A DNA stretch of 64,000 nucleotides from Oncomelania hupensis (GCA_036898135.1 CM072516.1:22995239-23059238); one strand, 5' to 3'. Shown: positions 24,718 to 38,120, counted from the stretch's first letter. Notes: generated by a model from the sequence alone, not told the origin. Program-made: numbers and translations.

Positions 24718-25729
24718 TAGTTAGTTAGTTATTCATTGCTTACAGGGTCCAGCGGACTCCAAAGAGCCGAATCATGACCACAAAATCAAGACCACAACTT
24801 CGCTGAAAGAGGACTCGCCCCTGATCCGCATAAAAGATCTGCCGAAACAACCCTAGTGGTAATACTGAAGGCACTCCACCAGCCGGTCACTTTACAATAA
24901 AGACATCCCACGCAGGGGACACTGAGGCTATACTCTAATTTATCGAACTCCCGTTCACAAAAACAAAACAGAATACAAACAACATTATAAAATATCAACA
25001 AAACACACATATAAAATGCGTACATTGCCAAATAATAACATCATAGGAAGCCCATTTGGCAGAAAACGTTCAATATTCTCATTACTGATCCTAAAGACCT
25101 CACACACAAATGATGAGTTTTGTCCTGGAAGAGTTTTCAAGAAAAAAGGTAGGTGACTGGTCTAGCGAAAAAGAAGATAGTAAAGTAATAATAATAATAC
25201 AGGGTGCTATATACGCGCCTTTCCCCAAATCAATCAGGCTCAAAGCGCGGCGATCTATACCAACATACACGCTCACCTGTCTCATCCACCCTCACACACA
25301 CCAAATACACATCCATCACTCAAACAGGTGGTGTAAAGGCAGGGAGATTGCTATTAGAAGATGGAAGAAAATCGAATTTGTATTTTTGAAATTTTTTTAT
25401 ATTGACTGCGTCCTGTACCATTATTGAAGGGGGAGGGAGGAAACCGGAGTGCCCGGAGAAAACCCTCGGTGACCTCAATAGTCTCGTACCTAAGTCACAA
25501 ACGTTACATGCGGGAATCAAACCCGCGACCTTCGGCATAGGAAACCGGTGACTTATCCACTGCGCCACGAGGCCACCCCATTAAGGCCACAAAGTAGATT
25601 GATAGAACAGAGTAGGAATGAGAAAGAACAAAGGAGAAAGACAGCGACAGTGGGAATTTAAAGCACTAAATTTCCAGAAAGTGGGGATACTATTTATACT
25701 GAAACCCCCGGCACCAGCATGGGGGAAGA
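24718..25729 (-). mobile_element. Family U retroposon, copy C, split by a SINE
   Basis: The two parts, 24718-25180 and about 25595-25729, align end to end with copies D and E. The outer borders carry an 11-bp target duplication, GTAAATCTAGC, at 24707-24717 and 25730-25740. The tail, at the left on the minus strand, is an AACT-type repeat. Confidence 0.8.
25181..25594 (-). mobile_element. tRNA-derived SINE nested in family U copy C
   Basis: Minus-strand head: A-box TGGCGCAGTGGATAAG (about 25550-25565) and B-box GGTTTGATTCC (25513-25523). The 3' portion reads GCGCTTTGAGCCTGATTGAT and ends in an ATT-rich tail at 25188-25200. It interrupts copy C exactly where copies D and E are continuous. A 3-bp TAG at both borders is all that can be seen of a duplication. 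Confidence 0.75.
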
Positions 25730-26057
25730 GTAAATCTAGCAGTCCCTGCCAAAATAACGAGTAAACAATAAGAATACAGATGACTTTGGCATTTTTAATA
25801 ATAATAAACAATCATTGTTCAACAATAAAATGCTCTTTTGATAAATTTGAGGTTTCTGACCAGTTTCATCTGGTCAGTCGGTTACATGTCGTATCTCGAG
25901 AACCAATGAACGATTTCGACCATGCTTCATAGAAACATTACCTGGGATAGTAGCTACCTTCACGTGCCCTTTTAATTGATCTTCTACCTCAAAGGTTAAG
26001 CTAGGCTGCTGGGGTCAATTTTTTGCTGAATACATTTTGTTCTATATCTAAAAAATG

Positions 26058-26323
26058 TGATAGCGCAGTGGTTGGAGCACTCGCTACTGTGTCGCAAGTT
26101 AAGCATCGTCCAGTGCGGTTAGCACTTGGACGGGTGAAGCAACAAATAACAACGCCCCCAGTTGACTCAACTGTGACTGAGTACCTACTCTCTTAAGGGT
26201 GGGGAAGGTAAATCAGCGAGGGAGAGAGATGGGCATCACCCTCATTACGCTGGCCCAAGATAAGTGTGATCTCCAACATCACGCTCCCCTACGGCCACAA
26301 GGCTTTGGGACCACCTTTACCTC
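26058..26323 (+). mobile_element. SINE with 5S rRNA-like internal segment
   Basis: It starts TGATAGCGCAGTGGTTGGAG, a tRNA-like A-box. 26091-26139 contains AAGTTAAGCATCGTCCAGTG and GGTTAGCACTTGGACGGGTGA, which parallel the internal control region of 5S rRNA (AAGCTAAGCA and GGTTAGTACTTGGATGGG). Candidate 7-bp target duplication: AAAAATG at 26051-26057 and 26324-26330. Confidence 0.6.
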
Positions 26324-26379
26324 AAAAATGGCTGTATCAATTGTCATGATTTTTCATATACAGGTACTTCAATTTATGG

Positions 26380-27600
26380 TCAATCACTCCGTGGCAGTCT
26401 GTTTGTTGGTCAGCTTGTTGCTCCAAATTTAACTTTTTTTTAATTAAAAGCATCCTTCTGTCTTATCTCAAGAATGAGAGGACAGATTATGATTATTTTT
26501 ACTCTGAAAATCTTTAACCACCACCCAGCTTGTGTCATTCATCTATACCCTTTCTTAAAGGTTAAGTAGCTGAAGTCAATTGTATTTTAAAGACATTATG
26601 AGCCGTTTCTCAAACTTGGATGAACTGCTTTTGATGATACTCCCCACAAAAATTAACGCTTTAAAAATACTTATTTTCAGCTAATGTGTGTGAGTGTTTT
26701 TAAAAACATTTTAATGCATTGCCATCTTGTTTAATTGGACATTTTTCAAGTCTGGGTTTTTAACTTATGACAAAATTTAAAATATGGTGTTAAATAGTAA
26801 GTGTTTTCTGCCACTGGTTCTATTGTTGGTAAGCCAACTTAATGAGAAAAAATAACTTCATAGTCTCTAAATTAGATATCCAATAGTTCCAAAGATTGTT
26901 TCATTCTATAGGTAATGATCAATAAAATGACTACACTACGGCACATAATGTTGTGCAATTACACTTAATTTCAAAATATATTTTTTTAAAGGTAATGTTG
27001 TGCTTGCACAATACATTGACAACCATTGCAGCTGAATAGAAAAATAGCTGTGCGGTGTTGTTCTTGACCAAACATTGCAAACAGTTTTATGATGCAAAGA
27101 AGAGAAAACAAGAAATAGTAATAATATGCAGTCATGGCTAAAAGAACTTGATGTCAATGTCATATGCCACATTTTCTATACAAATAACCATGCAACACAA
27201 ACAAACATCTTTCAGAAGCATCTTATTATTTCACCAGAAACAAGCATCCTATAATTCTACCAGGTATTTGAATTTGCAATAAATGGCCATTCCTTCAGCA
27301 GTTTACAAAGCATAATTCTCCTGATAATTTTGAGTATTGAATAAAACTACACTGCTACCAATCATCTGCATGATTAACGGCAAAGTAATGAGATTCATGT
27401 TGACAGTAAATATGAATGCTTTAAAACAAGAATGCGGTTTAGAAATGGACACTTTGTATTTCATCACGAGAGCTGTTCTTATCATTTTATTGCTGTTTGT
27501 TTGCATTAAAATAATACAACATTGTCTTCAGGCGTCTTCTCATACTTTGGAAAATCAGTCCCTATATTTTCACCAAGACCAGCTGATGCACTGACAAGCT
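26380..27600. other. Intergenic, no gene recognised
   Basis: AT-rich DNA between the convergent DPH5 and NADK2 genes. Diverged repeat phrases occur at 26380-26640. Short frames look random. Confidence 0.4.
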
Positions 27601-27613
27601 GAGAACACAGCGA

Positions 27614-27712
27614 AATGGCCATCTGTATCTATGGCACACATCCACTAATGGCCATCTGTATCTATGGCACACATCCACTAATGGCCATCTGTATCTATGG
27701 CACACATCCACT
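27614..27712. repeat. 33-bp minisatellite, three copies
   Basis: Three identical 33-bp units beginning AATGGCCATCTGTATC are repeated head to tail. Confidence 0.95.
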
Positions 27713-28060
27713 AATGCAAACCATTGACAGCAGAGAAGGGGAGATAAATCTTTCCTATCATTCCATGGAGGACAGCAACTGATAAGGATTGTATCCAAGA
27801 TGCTATCAATAAACTCCAGTCCCATCTCCTTAGGTGAGCCACCTTTATCACTGGTGTTTTACACACACTTTGTGTCTTCCTATGGTATCAACCATTCTTC
27901 TACATTTTTTCCTAAAACAAAATCAAACAAATAACTATTCTATCCGCTGCAGGCTATAGCTGATATCTGTGAAGCTCTTAAATATGAACATATTTGTCAT
28001 TTACAACTACAAAATGTGACTGACTGGCTTTATCATAATAGTAACATTACACTACAGTAA

Positions 28061-28226
28061 CAGACCTGCCTACTCTCCCGCTTTTGGCGGGAGACTCACG
28101 CTTTTGACATGCATCCTGTTGCTTTTGTTGTTATACTGTTATACTTGAAAACTGTTGTTGAAAAGGGTGGTTATCTTTTTGATCCCCTGTCTCCCGCTTT
28201 TACTCTGAGGGGGGTAGGCAGGTCAG
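28061..28226. mobile_element. 166-bp miniature inverted-repeat element
   Basis: The inner ends GACCTGCCTAC and GTAGGCAGGTC are perfect inverted repeats, and the borders carry CAGTAA on both sides (28055-28060 and 28227-28232). The interior has a second hairpin (CTCCCGCTTTTGGCGGGAG). There is no coding capacity. The superfamily is undetermined. Confidence 0.65.
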
Positions 28227-28424
28227 CAGTAATACAGGAGGAAGGGGAGACTAGTAAGGGTTTCCATTAAGCTGATACTTGCATGCTCATTGATTTAATA
28301 TGTAATCTGATTTTTCTAAACCACTGACATTAGAAATTATTCAAATGAGGTCAATAAAGGCTTAGAGAAGCCAACATAAGGAATTAAATTTAGTTTTTGC
28401 AATTTTGTATTCTTTGATGCTTTA

Positions 28425-28981
28425 CATTACATTACATGGTTATTGCTTTAGGTCCAGCGGACTCTCCGAGCCAAATCAGGACTAGAGAAGTGAAACTCAC
28501 CCCTGATCTGCATAAAAGATCTGCCGAAATAACCCTGGTGGTAACACTGAAACTATCTACCAGCCAGTCACTTTACAATAAAGACACCCCTGGCAGGGGA
28601 CGCTGAGGCTATACTCTAATTTATCAAACCCCCGTTTACAAAAACAAAATAGAATACAAACATCATTATGCAATATCAACAAAACACATACATATAAAAT
28701 GCCTACATTGCTAAATAATAACATCATAGGAAGCCCCAGTGACCATCTGGAAGAAAGCGTCCAATATTCCCAAGCTGAGCCAACAGACCTCAAACACAAA
28801 TGAGGAGTACTGTCCCGGAAGAGTTTTCAAGAAAAAAGGTAGGTGACTAGTCTAGCGAAGAAGAAGATTGATAGAACAGAGTAAGAATGAGAAAGAACAG
28901 CAACAGTGGGAATTTAAAGCACTAAATTTTTAGAAAGTGGGGATACTATTTATACTGAAACCCCCGGCACCCTCATGGGGG
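28425..28981 (-). mobile_element. Family U retroposon, copy D
   Basis: A 557-bp copy with a 13-bp target duplication, CTTTGATGCTTTA, at 28412-28424 and 28982-28994. The 3' tail on the minus strand is a TAATG-type repeat. It includes the GGGGGTTTCAGTATAAATAG block, and the tail-proximal end reads GTCCGCTGGACC. Confidence 0.8.
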
Positions 28982-29344
28982 CTTTGATGCTTTAAGCCTA
29001 CCTAATACTTTCAAAGAATATGCTTGTTATATGTATTTTGCATGTACTGCACATACATAATAGTATCCAGTAAAGTTAACTTTAACTGATTTGCTTGTGT
29101 GCCACCATAGTCGACATTCGTTGATGTGACAGGGTAATGTCAACAGCTTCAAAGCAAATACTGGTCCCCATAAAGCTTTGTCCGTTTGACATAAACCAGT
29201 AATGCCGATGACAGTCGACAAGGGCGGTCCATGTACATGTCAATAAAAGTTGACAATGGTGAAAAAAAAGAGTTAAATGTCTCCAAAATGAAAATGTTTT
29301 AGGTAAGGTTAATTTTGATAAATCAGGTCAAATGAATTTAGTTA

Positions 29345-29900
29345 GTTGATTAGTAATTGCTTATAGGGTCCAGCGGACTTAAAAGAGCCGAATCAGGACC
29401 ACAACTTGGTTGAAAGAGGGCTCATCCCTGATCTGTAGAAAAGATCTGCTGAAACAACCCTAATGGTAACACTGAAGGCACTCCACCAGCCGGTCACTGT
29501 ACAATAAAGGCATCAATGCAGGGGACGCTGAGGCGGTACTCTTAATTTATCGAAGCCCCGTTTACAAAAACAAAACAGAATATAAACATCATTATAAAAT
29601 ATTAACAAAACACATACATATAAAATAATACCACAGAAAGCCCTGTGATCTTTTGGCAAAAAGTGTCCAATATCCCCAAGTTGACCCAACAGACCCCAAA
29701 CATAAATGAGGAGTTTTGGGAGAGTTTTCAAGAAAAAAGGTAAGTGACTGATCTAGCGAAGAAGATAGTAGATTGATAGAGCAGATTAAGAACGAAAAAC
29801 AACAAATGAGAATGACAGAAACAGTGGTAATTTAAAGCGCTAAATTTCCACAAAGTGTGGATACTATTTATAAAAAAAAAACATGGCACCACAACGGGGA
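29345..29900 (-). mobile_element. Family U retroposon, copy E
   Basis: It aligns with copies C and D along its length, from GGGTCCAGCGGACT to the ATACTATTTATA block, with more mismatches. No clear target duplication could be read. Confidence 0.7.
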
Positions 29901-29929
29901 TCACATAGAAATGTATACACTAACTAATA

Positions 29930-32528
29930 CAGTATCTAATTGTATGACTTGCATACGTTACAGTGATAAAAACAAAGAAAATACACAGATAACGGTGATA
30001 TATACTAAGTACCATTAATTCTACCATATGGTCATGTGTACATTATGAATACAAGCCCTATGTTTCTGATTAAGAAATTTGAAAATACAAGCATGCAAGC
30101 AAAACCACACACACACATTACATACAACTAATTAATCTTAGAAATGAACACATTATTTTTAACAAGAACTTCTACTACTTCTCAACAGGAATACATCTTT
30201 TATGCACCAAATCTGTCTCACACTTCCATTTGAATAAAGAGAATAATACAGACAGAATATGTCATGCTTTTTCCTTGATGTTACAATGTTCCAATGTCAA
30301 AATTATTTTATGTCACAGCCAATCTGAACCACAAAAAACATGCAAGGTCAGTGTTGACCTAAATTTGAGATTCATTTATTTGCCTGGCATTTCAGAGGAT
30401 CTCCCAAGACATGCAGCAACTGTGCTTTTCAGTCAAAATGACTAGGAAACACACATGTGCAATGATTTGGAGTAAGCACATGCCAGTTTGTGCAGAACTC
30501 CATTTTCTTTTAAAGCACTCCAAAAAAAAAAACATACTTCCTCAATAAAAAAAACTGTCTAGAACCTAATATAAAACAAGACTTTGAAGTAACGACTGGC
30601 AAATGGTGAATGCAACAAAATATAAACTGTTCTACCAGTATACCTCAAAACACTATTTTAAATATACTGTGAAAAGTCCTCCACCTTAATAAATACAAGA
30701 TCCATGCTGCATTGCAATAGTTAACGAAAGTACCCTTTAAAAATAGCACTTCTTTGTGAAACTTTATGAAAGTGATGATCTCAGGAAAATGCTAAAATGA
30801 GTCTGGGTAACAGGAAAACGATAAATTAAGTCTACAAGTTAAGCATACAAAAAAGGTAAGTACCCTTCACTTTTGCACCTCTCAACAATTCATTTACCAC
30901 AAACACCCATACTTCACACATTTCAATTTGAAATCTCACAACTGATCTTATAAAAGGCAGCACGATTGGCAACAACAAAAAGCTGTTTACATATCACAAG
31001 GAACACATCACTAAATGATTTGATATCAAATGTCATCATGTACATCACTTACAAACTTTTACATATTTTCCTAGCAAATGTTTACACAAGTGCCAATCTA
31101 CTTAGCAGATACATACATGTGTTTCTAACTTAGAGAAAGCGCACTATATGAACTGCAATAATTATCACGATTTTAGGATACTGGATTTATTCCCTGCTAA
31201 AATAGTCATCCCTGGGACATTTACTGGTAATTCATTTGGGATGCTTAAATAGACACACCAAAATGTTGCATCAAATTTGGCAAAGCAACAAATCTCGGTC
31301 TCTGAAGCAGGTCCTATGGCATAAATGTATCAAGCCATTAACATTAATAATACATGAAAACCAACACAATTTGAAATAACAAGTACTAATGGCATGTCTC
31401 ACCCTAAATGAGCACACACTAGCCAAAATAAATACTTTTGAGCAGGACCTCAGGCATAAATGTATTAAAGCTATGAACAATAATCAATATATGAATAGTA
31501 AATCAAAATGTAAAGTAATAAATCCTACTGGCATCAGTTAGAATTCTTATTCTAAATCTGTAAACACTTCTAGCTTCTATTAATACATTTGTGCCTAAAT
31601 CTATTCTGCTCTCATCATAAATGAAAAATGTGTACACCACCATTAAGGTCACATAAATGTCACTCCAATATGCAAAAAGCTGAAAAGAAAAAAGGAATTT
31701 GGGATGGGAATGTCACACTACTTTGTGTATATTTTGCAGATCATCATTGTGGAGCGTACTTTATGTTGGTTTAGGACTTCGGTGAGAAATCCTTCACTCC
31801 AACATGATGAGTCTTTGCATTTAAAACATGTACTGTAACCCAAGCATAAGAATATTATTGTGCATAATTTTCTGCAATGTGCTTGTGAACACTGCAACCA
31901 ATGGTCTTGCTGCACTGTTATCTACTGTTGTCTTGTCTATGTAGTGCTAACTTCCGGAACATGCGACAATAACAAGAAGCAACTTCATCTCTCATGAACT
32001 AGTATCCATGATCTCAGCAGCTAAAAACTTCCATCCATATTATCATCTAACAGTCATTTCAACATGCTTCACAAGCACTCCTTATAATAGTGCCTTAGGA
32101 GCTACACCCCATTTTGAAATATAACATATTAAGAATTACTAACAGTGTCTTGCAACAATGCCCCAACAGAGACTACCAAAATCATGTAACACATCAGCAT
32201 TTAATGTGATAGTGAAAAATGCTCCATCGCGGTTACCACAAAACATATCAGTAATCAAAGCCCACTAAATTTTTGGGGGTTGTTTGTTAGACAAAATCAC
32301 TGTCTTAGTTGGGGATGTCTGTTAGACAAAATCAAGATCATAATTGGGGTTGTCTTTTAGACAAAATCATTGTCATATTGTTAGAACTATCTTTCATTTT
32401 CTGGTTGTCACCTTTTTAGCCCCTATCAGTGCCACAACAACAAATAAACAAACAAACAAAAAAAAAGAAGAAAAAACAAAGAAGTCCCAGGAGTGACTTT
32501 AACTGACTCTGAGGAGTTTCTGCATAAC
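29930..32528. other. Intergenic or NADK2 3' UTR, no gene recognised
   Basis: AT-rich sequence downstream of the NADK2 stop. It may include a long 3' UTR. A weak internal repeat (TGTTAGACAAAATCA) recurs three times at 32284-32370. No coding frame is supported. Confidence 0.45.
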
Positions 32529-35500
32529 TCAGTAGTCTAAGTCAACACTCCTAATTGGGTTATCCTCTGCAATTTCTAAGGTTGCCACCGCCCCATCGTT
32601 GAACTTGAAAGACAGTCCTCCGTCAATCACAAGGCAAGCATCCCACATCCTCGATCTAATGTAAATCCTGCAATTAAGACACAAATATATATGTCTCATG
32701 TCAAATAGAACAACAGATACTCCCATTATTTTTTCTGTCAAATATTGATGATAGTAATTAAGTAAAGAACTGTACAGATCCCAAAGGCTAGTAGTATAAA
32801 AAAGAAAAAGGAAACAAGCCACGATAAGCCCCAGGGGTCAGTTTGGATGTAAACAAAGATGGTAAGGTAAAGTGTTCCTGAAACCTTTCAGGCTTTGGAT
32901 AAAAGTAGTAGCTTAAAAAAGTAATACTTCACTTACTTTTCTGCAAAGTTCCTGGGACTGCTCACTTGGAACACACCTGCATAGTCGATCAAAACCAAAA
33001 CATTTAGATCAAAAACAGGTTGTAGAGTCTTTTTTTTTTAATCCAAGAAATTATTGTTTATGATTAAATCTGGGACAGAATTTTCGGGATTCGTTGGCAT
33101 CACAAGAAACTGAAACAATTCCCGACTTAATCATTCTTGAAAGGAAAAGGTATTTGAAATATACTGTACAAAGTATATTTAAAATTCCTGTCCTTGCATA
33201 TCCACAACTGTGATAACTTACTATTATTACCAGGCAATAGCTGCACAGTGCTTTTAAAATACTATCTGAATTAGTACAGAATTTAAAATACTAACTATGA
33301 TAAATTGTTAAGCTCACCGTTAACAACTGGATCCCGAATGGTATAGGCCATCTTGGGCAACTGAGGGTCAAATTTGAGGGAACTGTTGAATTCGTTGGCA
33401 ATAGCCTCCATCATGTGCCAGTCATTCACTGGGAAATTACTGCCAGCTTTTGAATTTGCTGAAAAAATTAAATCACAATATCTGTGAAGGTACTCATTAG
33501 GCTTAGAGTGCTAGTCTACTGATTATCAGTAAGCATCTGTAACTTTTGACCTGTGATGCTCACTTGCATTAGATAAAACACCAGCATATTTTCATTGCAC
33601 TCTGACAATCTAACAATGTTCAGCAAATTAGACCTGCACACTACCTCATGTACCACATTCACCTATTAATACCCTTCCATGTGATGTAATGGCCTCCCTA
33701 CATACTGACCTATCTTAAGAACTTCCTTTACAGATTCTGCATACAGATGGTTGATGTGAAAGTGCCAGGAACTAGATCCTGTACCGGTACAGATGGTCAC
33801 TCCTGAACTCTTTTGTTTCTCCCTTGGTCCATCATCTACTGAAAACTCGTAGTATGAAACCCTGTCAGAAACACTAACTCAGTAAATAAATTATACATAA
33901 TTAATAAGTATACAACTGTACTATTTACCATGACAAAAATAACTTCCTCAGTTTTATACATTATTAAGCTTACAATTGTACTGTAAAACACTCAAACTCA
34001 GTAAATAAATTAATTATATTTAAATAAATTAAAAATTATTTATAAGTATAGTATTCCATGTGTAGAACAAAGCGAATCAGTACAACTTATGTTAATCTGA
34101 TGAATAAAAATTGATGCAACAACAACAACAACAAAGCGAATAGAGAGGGAAAAACAAGTTCATACTCTTATGACATCTTACCTGGAGGACAAAGACTCTC
34201 CAATAAACACTTCATTCAGTGCTAGGACCGGCAAGACTCTGTCAGGGGACCGGTTGCGCAATATGTCTTTTGGGCGCTGCTCTTGTTCATTCTCCGCTAT
34301 GTGCTCCACAAAGCGGTGCTCTGGGAAATGCAGTTGCTGGTCATGAAGTTCAACAGGGCCATCATTGCTGTGCTGGCCTGACATGGTGATCTGAATACGT
34401 TGTAAGAAACGCCATCTGGGGAGAAGAAAAGAAACGTTAATTGTGAACACACTTTATTCTTCTTCACAGGAAATTTTTTGTACAGACTAAGAAAAATCCT
34501 ACATTTTAAAAATCCCAAGTGTAAATGATACATTTGAGTTTGGATAATATTCATATGTCACCAATGTGGGTGAAATGTGAGCTGCTTTCACAATGGCAGC
34601 TCAACCCATTAACAGGGGGATGCATGTTGTATGGTTTTTTTAGCACTATCTAGAACATGAGTCAGGGTCTTTAAACTTCAAGCGATCTTAATTTATACCT
34701 TCAACACAAAGCATGCAGCAAGAAGTAAGAATACACATGTTGTTCATTTCATTTGCATAAGCACTGACAAAATCACCTAAAATCCCCATCCAGCAACCGT
34801 GTTAAAGCAGCTGAAAAATTTGCTGCAGGGTACTTTCGCTTTGGTAAACACAAATGGCCTTCGGATCTGAAACATCAAGATTTTCAAAAGGAATTATTAA
34901 TACTAAATCACTGTCAAACTGTGTGATGCAAAGATGTTTAGGCATTATAATCTTTGTACTTCAGGTTTAGCAGTAGATCTTGGCCAATGTGTATGTAACC
35001 ATATTACTTACAAAGCAAAATAGTTACACAAGAAACTGTTTGATTCTCAGTTACAATGCTGAGTACTGAGACATTGTAGAAGTATTATTAGGTGCTCAAA
35101 GAATCCAGAATCCACAAAGATCAGGGATAAAACAAAGCTGGGGCTTGAAACAAGTATGCAGATTTAAGCAATAGAACTACACAGGTCTCAAAAAGGGCTT
35201 GCAAGCAAATTGTAAGCTCACTTGTCAGGGTCTGTATTGACACCTATCAAAGGCTTGTTGGTGTTGAAGAATCTGGAGGAAGCCAAAAGGTAGGTGCCAT
35301 CCCCACCTGCTGTAAAAACAGCATCCGCCCATTCAAGAGCAGCTGGATTGAAATCCCAACGTTGCACAACCCGAGTTTCTATGTTGGCATCTCTGTCCAT
35401 GAGACCAATTGAACATTATTTTTAAACATACATATGTATATAACATAACAACTTTTAAACCGCCATAATCCTACTGTCACTTCATCAAAAAGAGTAATAT

Positions 35501-36232
35501 AATAGACAAAAACAGAACATCTGATGACACCACCACATATATAAAAATTGTACACTTTAAATCTCCACATTTGGATTTTTTTTAATTCAGTATATATGCA
35601 CTGTAAGTTTCCAACTGAATTGGTCATTTAGCATAATTTTATTTCCTTAATGCAATGGAAAAAAATGGTACAATAAACGAATTCCAATGAAAAATCTAAA
35701 TCTGTCTTCATAATGAAGAAAGCATAGTTTTGTACATTACATGCAATATAAAATTATATGAACAATTGCAAGATACAGGTTAATTATTCCAGTCCTGGGG
35801 TGCTGAATGAAAACTATGGCCTTGCTCAACATACAAAGTCATTAGTCCCACATTCTTACAAGCTCTTTAAAAATGTTTCAAACAAAATGCAACAGTGTAT
35901 TAAAAGATCCTGCAAATGATGTGAGACAGGGCAAAATTCAATGAAACTTGGAAAAATGTAATCAGCACTAAAATAGGGAAGGTTGAGAGAGAAGAACAAG
36001 AAAGACCACAGGGCTGTAAGATGTAGATTGTCTACACAATTTTGTATGCACTTGGTTGGACAGCCCAGTTTTTCAGCACCCCTGTACTTTGGTGAAGGTT
36101 TAATACCCCCAAAACTGATTATGTAATATATTTTATTGCTTACACTAGAACCTTTCTGATGCTTTCAACGGTAGACTGCTGATTTTTGTGTCGCTTCAGA
36201 AGTCCATCATAATCAGAATTCTTGGTTTCCAA
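32529..36232 (-). CDS. NADK2: NADK2, mitochondrial NAD kinase, 5'-incomplete in window
   Basis: NADK2 phosphorylates NAD to NADP in the mitochondrial matrix. Eight exons in transcription order: 36232-36144, 35392-35222, 34866-34777, 34415-34182, 33861-33710, 33458-33318, 32976-32937 and 32667-32529. Borders are AG/GT and phases agree, giving 351 residues plus stop. Motifs are the NAD-kinase GGDGT in FTAGGDGTYLL, GVNTDPDKSEGHLCLP, LPVLALNEVFIGESLSSR, the CTGTGSSSWHF loop, and the C-terminal DACLVIDGGLSFKFNDGA. The family protein is about 440 residues, so roughly 90 N-terminal residues, including the targeting peptide, are missing. They may lie beyond the mobile-element block to the right. The cytosolic NADK paralogue lacks the ALNEVFIGESLSSR layout, so NADK2 is preferred. 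Confidence 0.93.
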
Positions 36233-36839
36233 CTAAAAGAAATACAAACACACAGGCTTTCATTTGTAGTAAACTGCAAGGCAATACGATGATGTATAAA
36301 AGCCTACCAAACTTGTGACTAGTATCATATTAAGTGTGCTCTCAAACACACTTTTATCAAGAAGGCAAAAGACTTGTCAGCCTTTGGTGCCAACATTACT
36401 ATGCTATATTATAATTTATACTATACAAACAAAGTGGGCATACTATGGTAACAATTGCATGGATGGACAGGTTAGGAATAAAACAAAATTTAATCTTGAG
36501 CTTAAATTTAATGCATTACTCTAAAAGCATAGAATAACAAGGGTTCGCATGCATTTTGAACTTCCAGTTTGTGTCCTTGTACACAGGCAATATTTACATC
36601 CACTTGATACTGTTATGATTATGATATCTAGTTATTATGATAATTTGCTTTTCTGGCATGATGTTCATGATGATGACAGCTACATCACATGATGATCTTG
36701 ATAATATATGACACTTAAATTTATTAACATAGTTACAAGAAACTCAAAAGAATCTCATTTCATAAGTACATGCGTTTATCTCTTTTGTTATCAAGTGATG
36801 ATCATATGAAAGGATAATGTTTGGCAGTGGAGATATTTG
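36233..36839. other. NADK2 intron or upstream DNA, no gene recognised
   Basis: AT-rich sequence between the first visible NADK2 exon and the LINE insertion. No further exon could be identified. Confidence 0.4.
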
Positions 36840-36966
36840 TGTTTTGGAGAACTGGAAGTGGATGAGGGCACTGTTCCGGCAGACTTGAAAAAAGCCAATG
36901 TCACTGCTCTTTTTAAAAAGGGCAGTCGGGCAGAAGCGGGCAACTATAGACCAGTGAGTCTCACAT

Positions 36967-37588
36967 TGTTACGTTGAAACGCAAACGAAAGTATGACTGA
37001 AACGCGCACGATAGATCTAATCGTTTCGTTTTGCAAAGTATTCAATAATGGAGTTTATTCACCTTTGATTTGAGTTTGCATTGTTGTTAGGAGAGGCTTT
37101 GTATAACGTTGATAATTGGCGTTAGTCGATATTATTGGAGAATTTTCTGGATCTGCGTGTTTACTCTCGATAGAAGTTTCCCGATAGATATCGAAGTATG
37201 GCGGAAGGAGAAGAAATGTGTATGACGTAAGTCAGTGATGACGATCTTTTATTTGATTGGTAGTAGTGCGTCATTTCTACTGTGTTCGAAATTGTTCGGG
37301 AAGAGAGGGAGGTTATAAATTTATGTGCCGCGCTTTTTTGTGGAGTTGTTGTTGAAAGTGATTTGGAAAGTAAAATTTGAAAGTGGAAAGGCGAGTTGAG
37401 GATTGTATGCAGTTGTTGATGTGTGCTGAATAAAAGTGGAAAACTTCATACGTCGACTCCGTGTCTTGTATGCTGGGTGAGCAGGCTGCGTGGATAAACG
37501 AATCTGAGTTACACCTTATCAGGAATTCAGCATTGGGGCTGAATCAGATACTGATAAAGAGAACACCATCATCGAATCGAGTGTAACA
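36967..37588 (+). repeat. Gyp-1 5' LTR
   Basis: 622 bp, TGTTACG...GTGTAACA. It carries a CTGAATAAA polyadenylation-like word near 37427. Confidence 0.92.
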
Positions 37589-38051
37589 TTTTGGGGGTCA
37601 AGCCGCGATTCACGCCATAGCCAAGGGTTCAACTGCTACAACAAGCGAGTCAACGTTATGAGAGGCAGTCATCGAGGGTAGCCGCCATCAAGTTGCGTCG
37701 AGAGGGGCCAACATACTGGGACTACATCACCGATAGATTCGGGTTGACTGCAAGGGCGTGTAGTCGCTGAAGAGTTGCTTCGTGAGCGAACAACAGATCG
37801 GGACTACGTGGCTGCCGTAAGACTACGTCGAGGGACAGTCTCGGAGCTACATCGCCAGTATTAGAGAGAGCGACGAGCGGACGTCGCGTCCACTTCAGCA
37901 CAGGAGCGTGTACATCAACACCAGTGTGGTGCAGCGTCGCATACGACGAGGACAGCGGTGCCTGCGTCAGCGAAGGCGACTAGTGACAAGCATCAGCGCT
38001 ACTGCAGAAAGCGTGCTGTTCTAGAACAGTCTAGAAAGGTACAGCACAGTC

Positions 38052-38113
38052 AAGACCTTTCCAGAAAAAGAACTCTCCAGAAAAGAACTTTCCAGGAAAG
38101 AACTTTCCAGAAG
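38052..38113 (+). promoter_or_regulatory. Heat-shock-element-like repeats in the Gyp-1 leader
   Basis: A tandem array of GAACTTTCCAGAA-type words, some mutated, ends 7 bp before the gag ATG. The pattern GAA-nn-TTC-nn-GAA is the HSF binding consensus. Function is inferred. Confidence 0.45.
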
Positions 38114-38120
38114 CATCAAG

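Noticed and set aside
30230..30445. Short frame at 30.2 kb as a gene
   Set aside because: No homology, no splice context and random-looking composition.
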